From: Allodiplogaster sudhausi
Lineage: Eukaryota; Nematoda; Chromadorea; Rhabditida; Diplogasteridae
Direction: 5' to 3'
Assembly: GCA_945643635.1 (NCBI GenBank)
Contig: CALZFC010000001.1
Location: 8,035,001-8,099,000, forward strand
DNA length: 64,000 nucleotides
The translations under genes were made by a program, and so were the position numbers. Each line of letters starts with the position of its first letter. Within the stretch, counting starts at the first letter, position 1. Of this stretch, positions 62,463 to 64,000 are shown piece by piece. Under the pieces are notes generated by a model. The model made no database searches. It had not been told where the DNA came from and saw only the letters and a program-made list of their open reading frames with translations.

Positions 62463-62760
62463 CTAAAAAAATTGTATTCTTAACACATCCATATCAAAGC
62501 AGACATCTAACATTAGTACATACATATGTATATATTCAGACATCATGTGCATGCCTGAGACAACAAAGAAAAACCGACGAACGACGTCTTGAACCACAAA
62601 TTGACTTTCCAGGGTGTTGAGGATAGATATTAAAAAAAACATAGTCATAAACAAGGAGTGCCAGTGGAACGAACTTCCTTGTTTCTATTTCTGTTGGGTC
62701 ATTCCGCCTCTTCAGGGCGACTCGCATGCGTAGAATTAACGTGGTTGTAAGGACTAATTT
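62463..62760 (-). other. upstream region with weak coding-like text
   Basis: Minus reads RVALKRRNDPTEIETRKFVP and LALLVYDYVFF with no recognised family and no phase-consistent link to the receptor's first exon. Possibly 5' sequence only. Confidence 0.15.
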
Positions 62761-64000
62761 GTATATAGCAAATGTATACGGGACCGATAGATTGACTTTT
62801 TCTCTATAAATCCTTCAACAATTTTTACTTTTCAATCTGCATGGTCTCCTCCATCCCGCAGCAACCTAGAAAGGACACCCTGCAGAACAGATCGCATATT
62901 ACTTGAGACACGTGCAATTTGTCTCTGCACTGTTAAACATAGAACAAGGTGGAGGGAATTGCAATCACCTTACAACATAATAAAACTACACTCTTGAGCA
63001 AGAAGTGATAAGCCATTCGGAGAAAACGAAAGACATTTGCATGAGAATCTTTTTCTTAAAAAACGGAGCGTGGTAATCATTTTAAATGTGTAAAGCATTA
63101 AATATGTTATAAAAGGACACTTTCACGATCGGTCCAAAGTTTATGAAGTAAATTATTTTTTTTCTTTTTAAAGAGATTAAGAGGTGAAAAGATTTGTGAT
63201 AAAATGTGATATGAATTGTGAAAAAAGGTGTGAAAAATAATGTGATTTGGGAATATTCTATTCTGAATATTTAATTTAGAGGCGAATTTTAGGACATACT
63301 TTTTTTTTTAAACTCTTACAAGTATCCTGTTAAAAGGAAATCTCTGGCGAATGTTTTGGACATGAAATTCAAAAGAGGCGTTTGACCCATGAAGTGTCCT
63401 GCACGGAAGGGCCTCTAGTTGCTTCTGACAGCAATATGCCAAGTTCTCTACCCGTCATATTTTCGGAAGGCCTTTTCCTTTGTTTTTATGGCTTAGTTTT
63501 GTATACTCATTCGTATGCACATAGTTGAAGGGTCATGGAAAACGTCATTTGCATAAAACAAAATATATACATAACTATTCAGTAAGTCATTCCGCAGGGT
63601 ACCGTAACTTTTTGCTCCGTGGTTCCTAAGTTGTCTGCCATGGCTGTAAGTTCATAGGGAGACGGCAATTTCAATGGCATTTTCAAGGGGGGGGGGAGGC
63701 AATATTAGAGGGGGGCGGGGAGTCCTAATAGACTCCCCGCCCCCCTCTAATATTGCCCTACGGTATAATTACGTGAAATCCCACCAGGTAGAAATATTGA
63801 AAATTCCACGAGACGCAATGATGGTGCAATGAAAACGTCAGGGATACAAAGGTGTTATGTGCCTTCTTCTCTCTGGATCATCTGTTAACCAAGTCGAATG
63901 GCATGTAATCGGGAATAGCAGAATCTTTATAAAGCGATATACTGTTTTTTTTATAAAGTTGTAAATCGGTGACTATTTGCTGATTTGTTTTGTACACAGT
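62760..64000. other. flank with no gene seen
   Basis: AT-rich sequence. Only the hairpin at 63698-63757 stands out. Confidence 0.5.
63698..63757. repeat. perfect hairpin with 27-bp G/C-run arms
   Basis: Arm GGCAATATTAGAGGGGGGCG plus GGGAGTC (63698-63724), loop CTAATA, then the exact inverse (63731-63757). A run of ten Gs precedes the left arm. Confidence 0.9.

Overview
The window is eukaryotic, animal DNA. Genes are split into many short exons with GT-AG introns and a few GC-AG introns. The exons are rich in G/C-ending codons and sit in AT-rich sequence that is packed with GA/CT microsatellites and palindromic (foldback) repeats. A nematode is the best reading. It rests on a serpentine receptor of the nematode Srsx type, on a protein with the nematode-type CKPPFCNPF block, and on compact genes carrying an ataxin-1 AXH domain. 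I cannot name the species; a non-rhabditid nematode is a guess.

Layout. 1-6523 (+): 3' part of a 16-exon gene joining a FLYWCH-like zinc finger to a retroelement-type integrase core, apparently domesticated. 6.5-13.8 kb: no gene, but a cluster of three TA-flanked palindromic elements that share one terminus. 13.8-15.8 kb: a poorly resolved small membrane-protein gene on +, with a competing reading on -. 15.96-18.89 kb: a 2.9 kb transposon-like element with about 60-bp terminal inverted repeats and nested foldbacks. 19.6-21.3 kb (-): an F-box protein. 21.5-26.3 kb (-): a large alpha-helical, HEAT/ARM-like protein of unknown family, about 225 bp upstream of the F-box gene and possibly fused to it or co-transcribed with it. 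29.2-38.4 kb (-): a complete 12-coding-exon ataxin-1 homologue with an AXH domain, an AT-hook and a 7-residue repeat. 38.4-53.9 kb: gene-poor, dominated by (GA)n/(CT)n blocks that change strand repeatedly, plus a 1.5 kb foldback element and a 40-bp-arm hairpin. 54-55.4 kb (-): exons of a small single-pass membrane protein and a separate signal-peptide exon. 56.3-58.3 kb (+): a six-exon nematode-type CKPPFCNPF protein with two GC-AG introns. 60.6-62.4 kb (-): a seven-exon Srsx-like GPCR. 62.4-64 kb: no clear gene, one perfect hairpin.

Most gene models were built by chaining exons whose reading phases agree at every junction. That is strong internal evidence, but no transcript was available. 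The genes look functionally unrelated (nuclear regulators, ubiquitin-ligase adaptor, receptor, nematode-specific protein). The only likely co-regulated pair is the solenoid and F-box genes.
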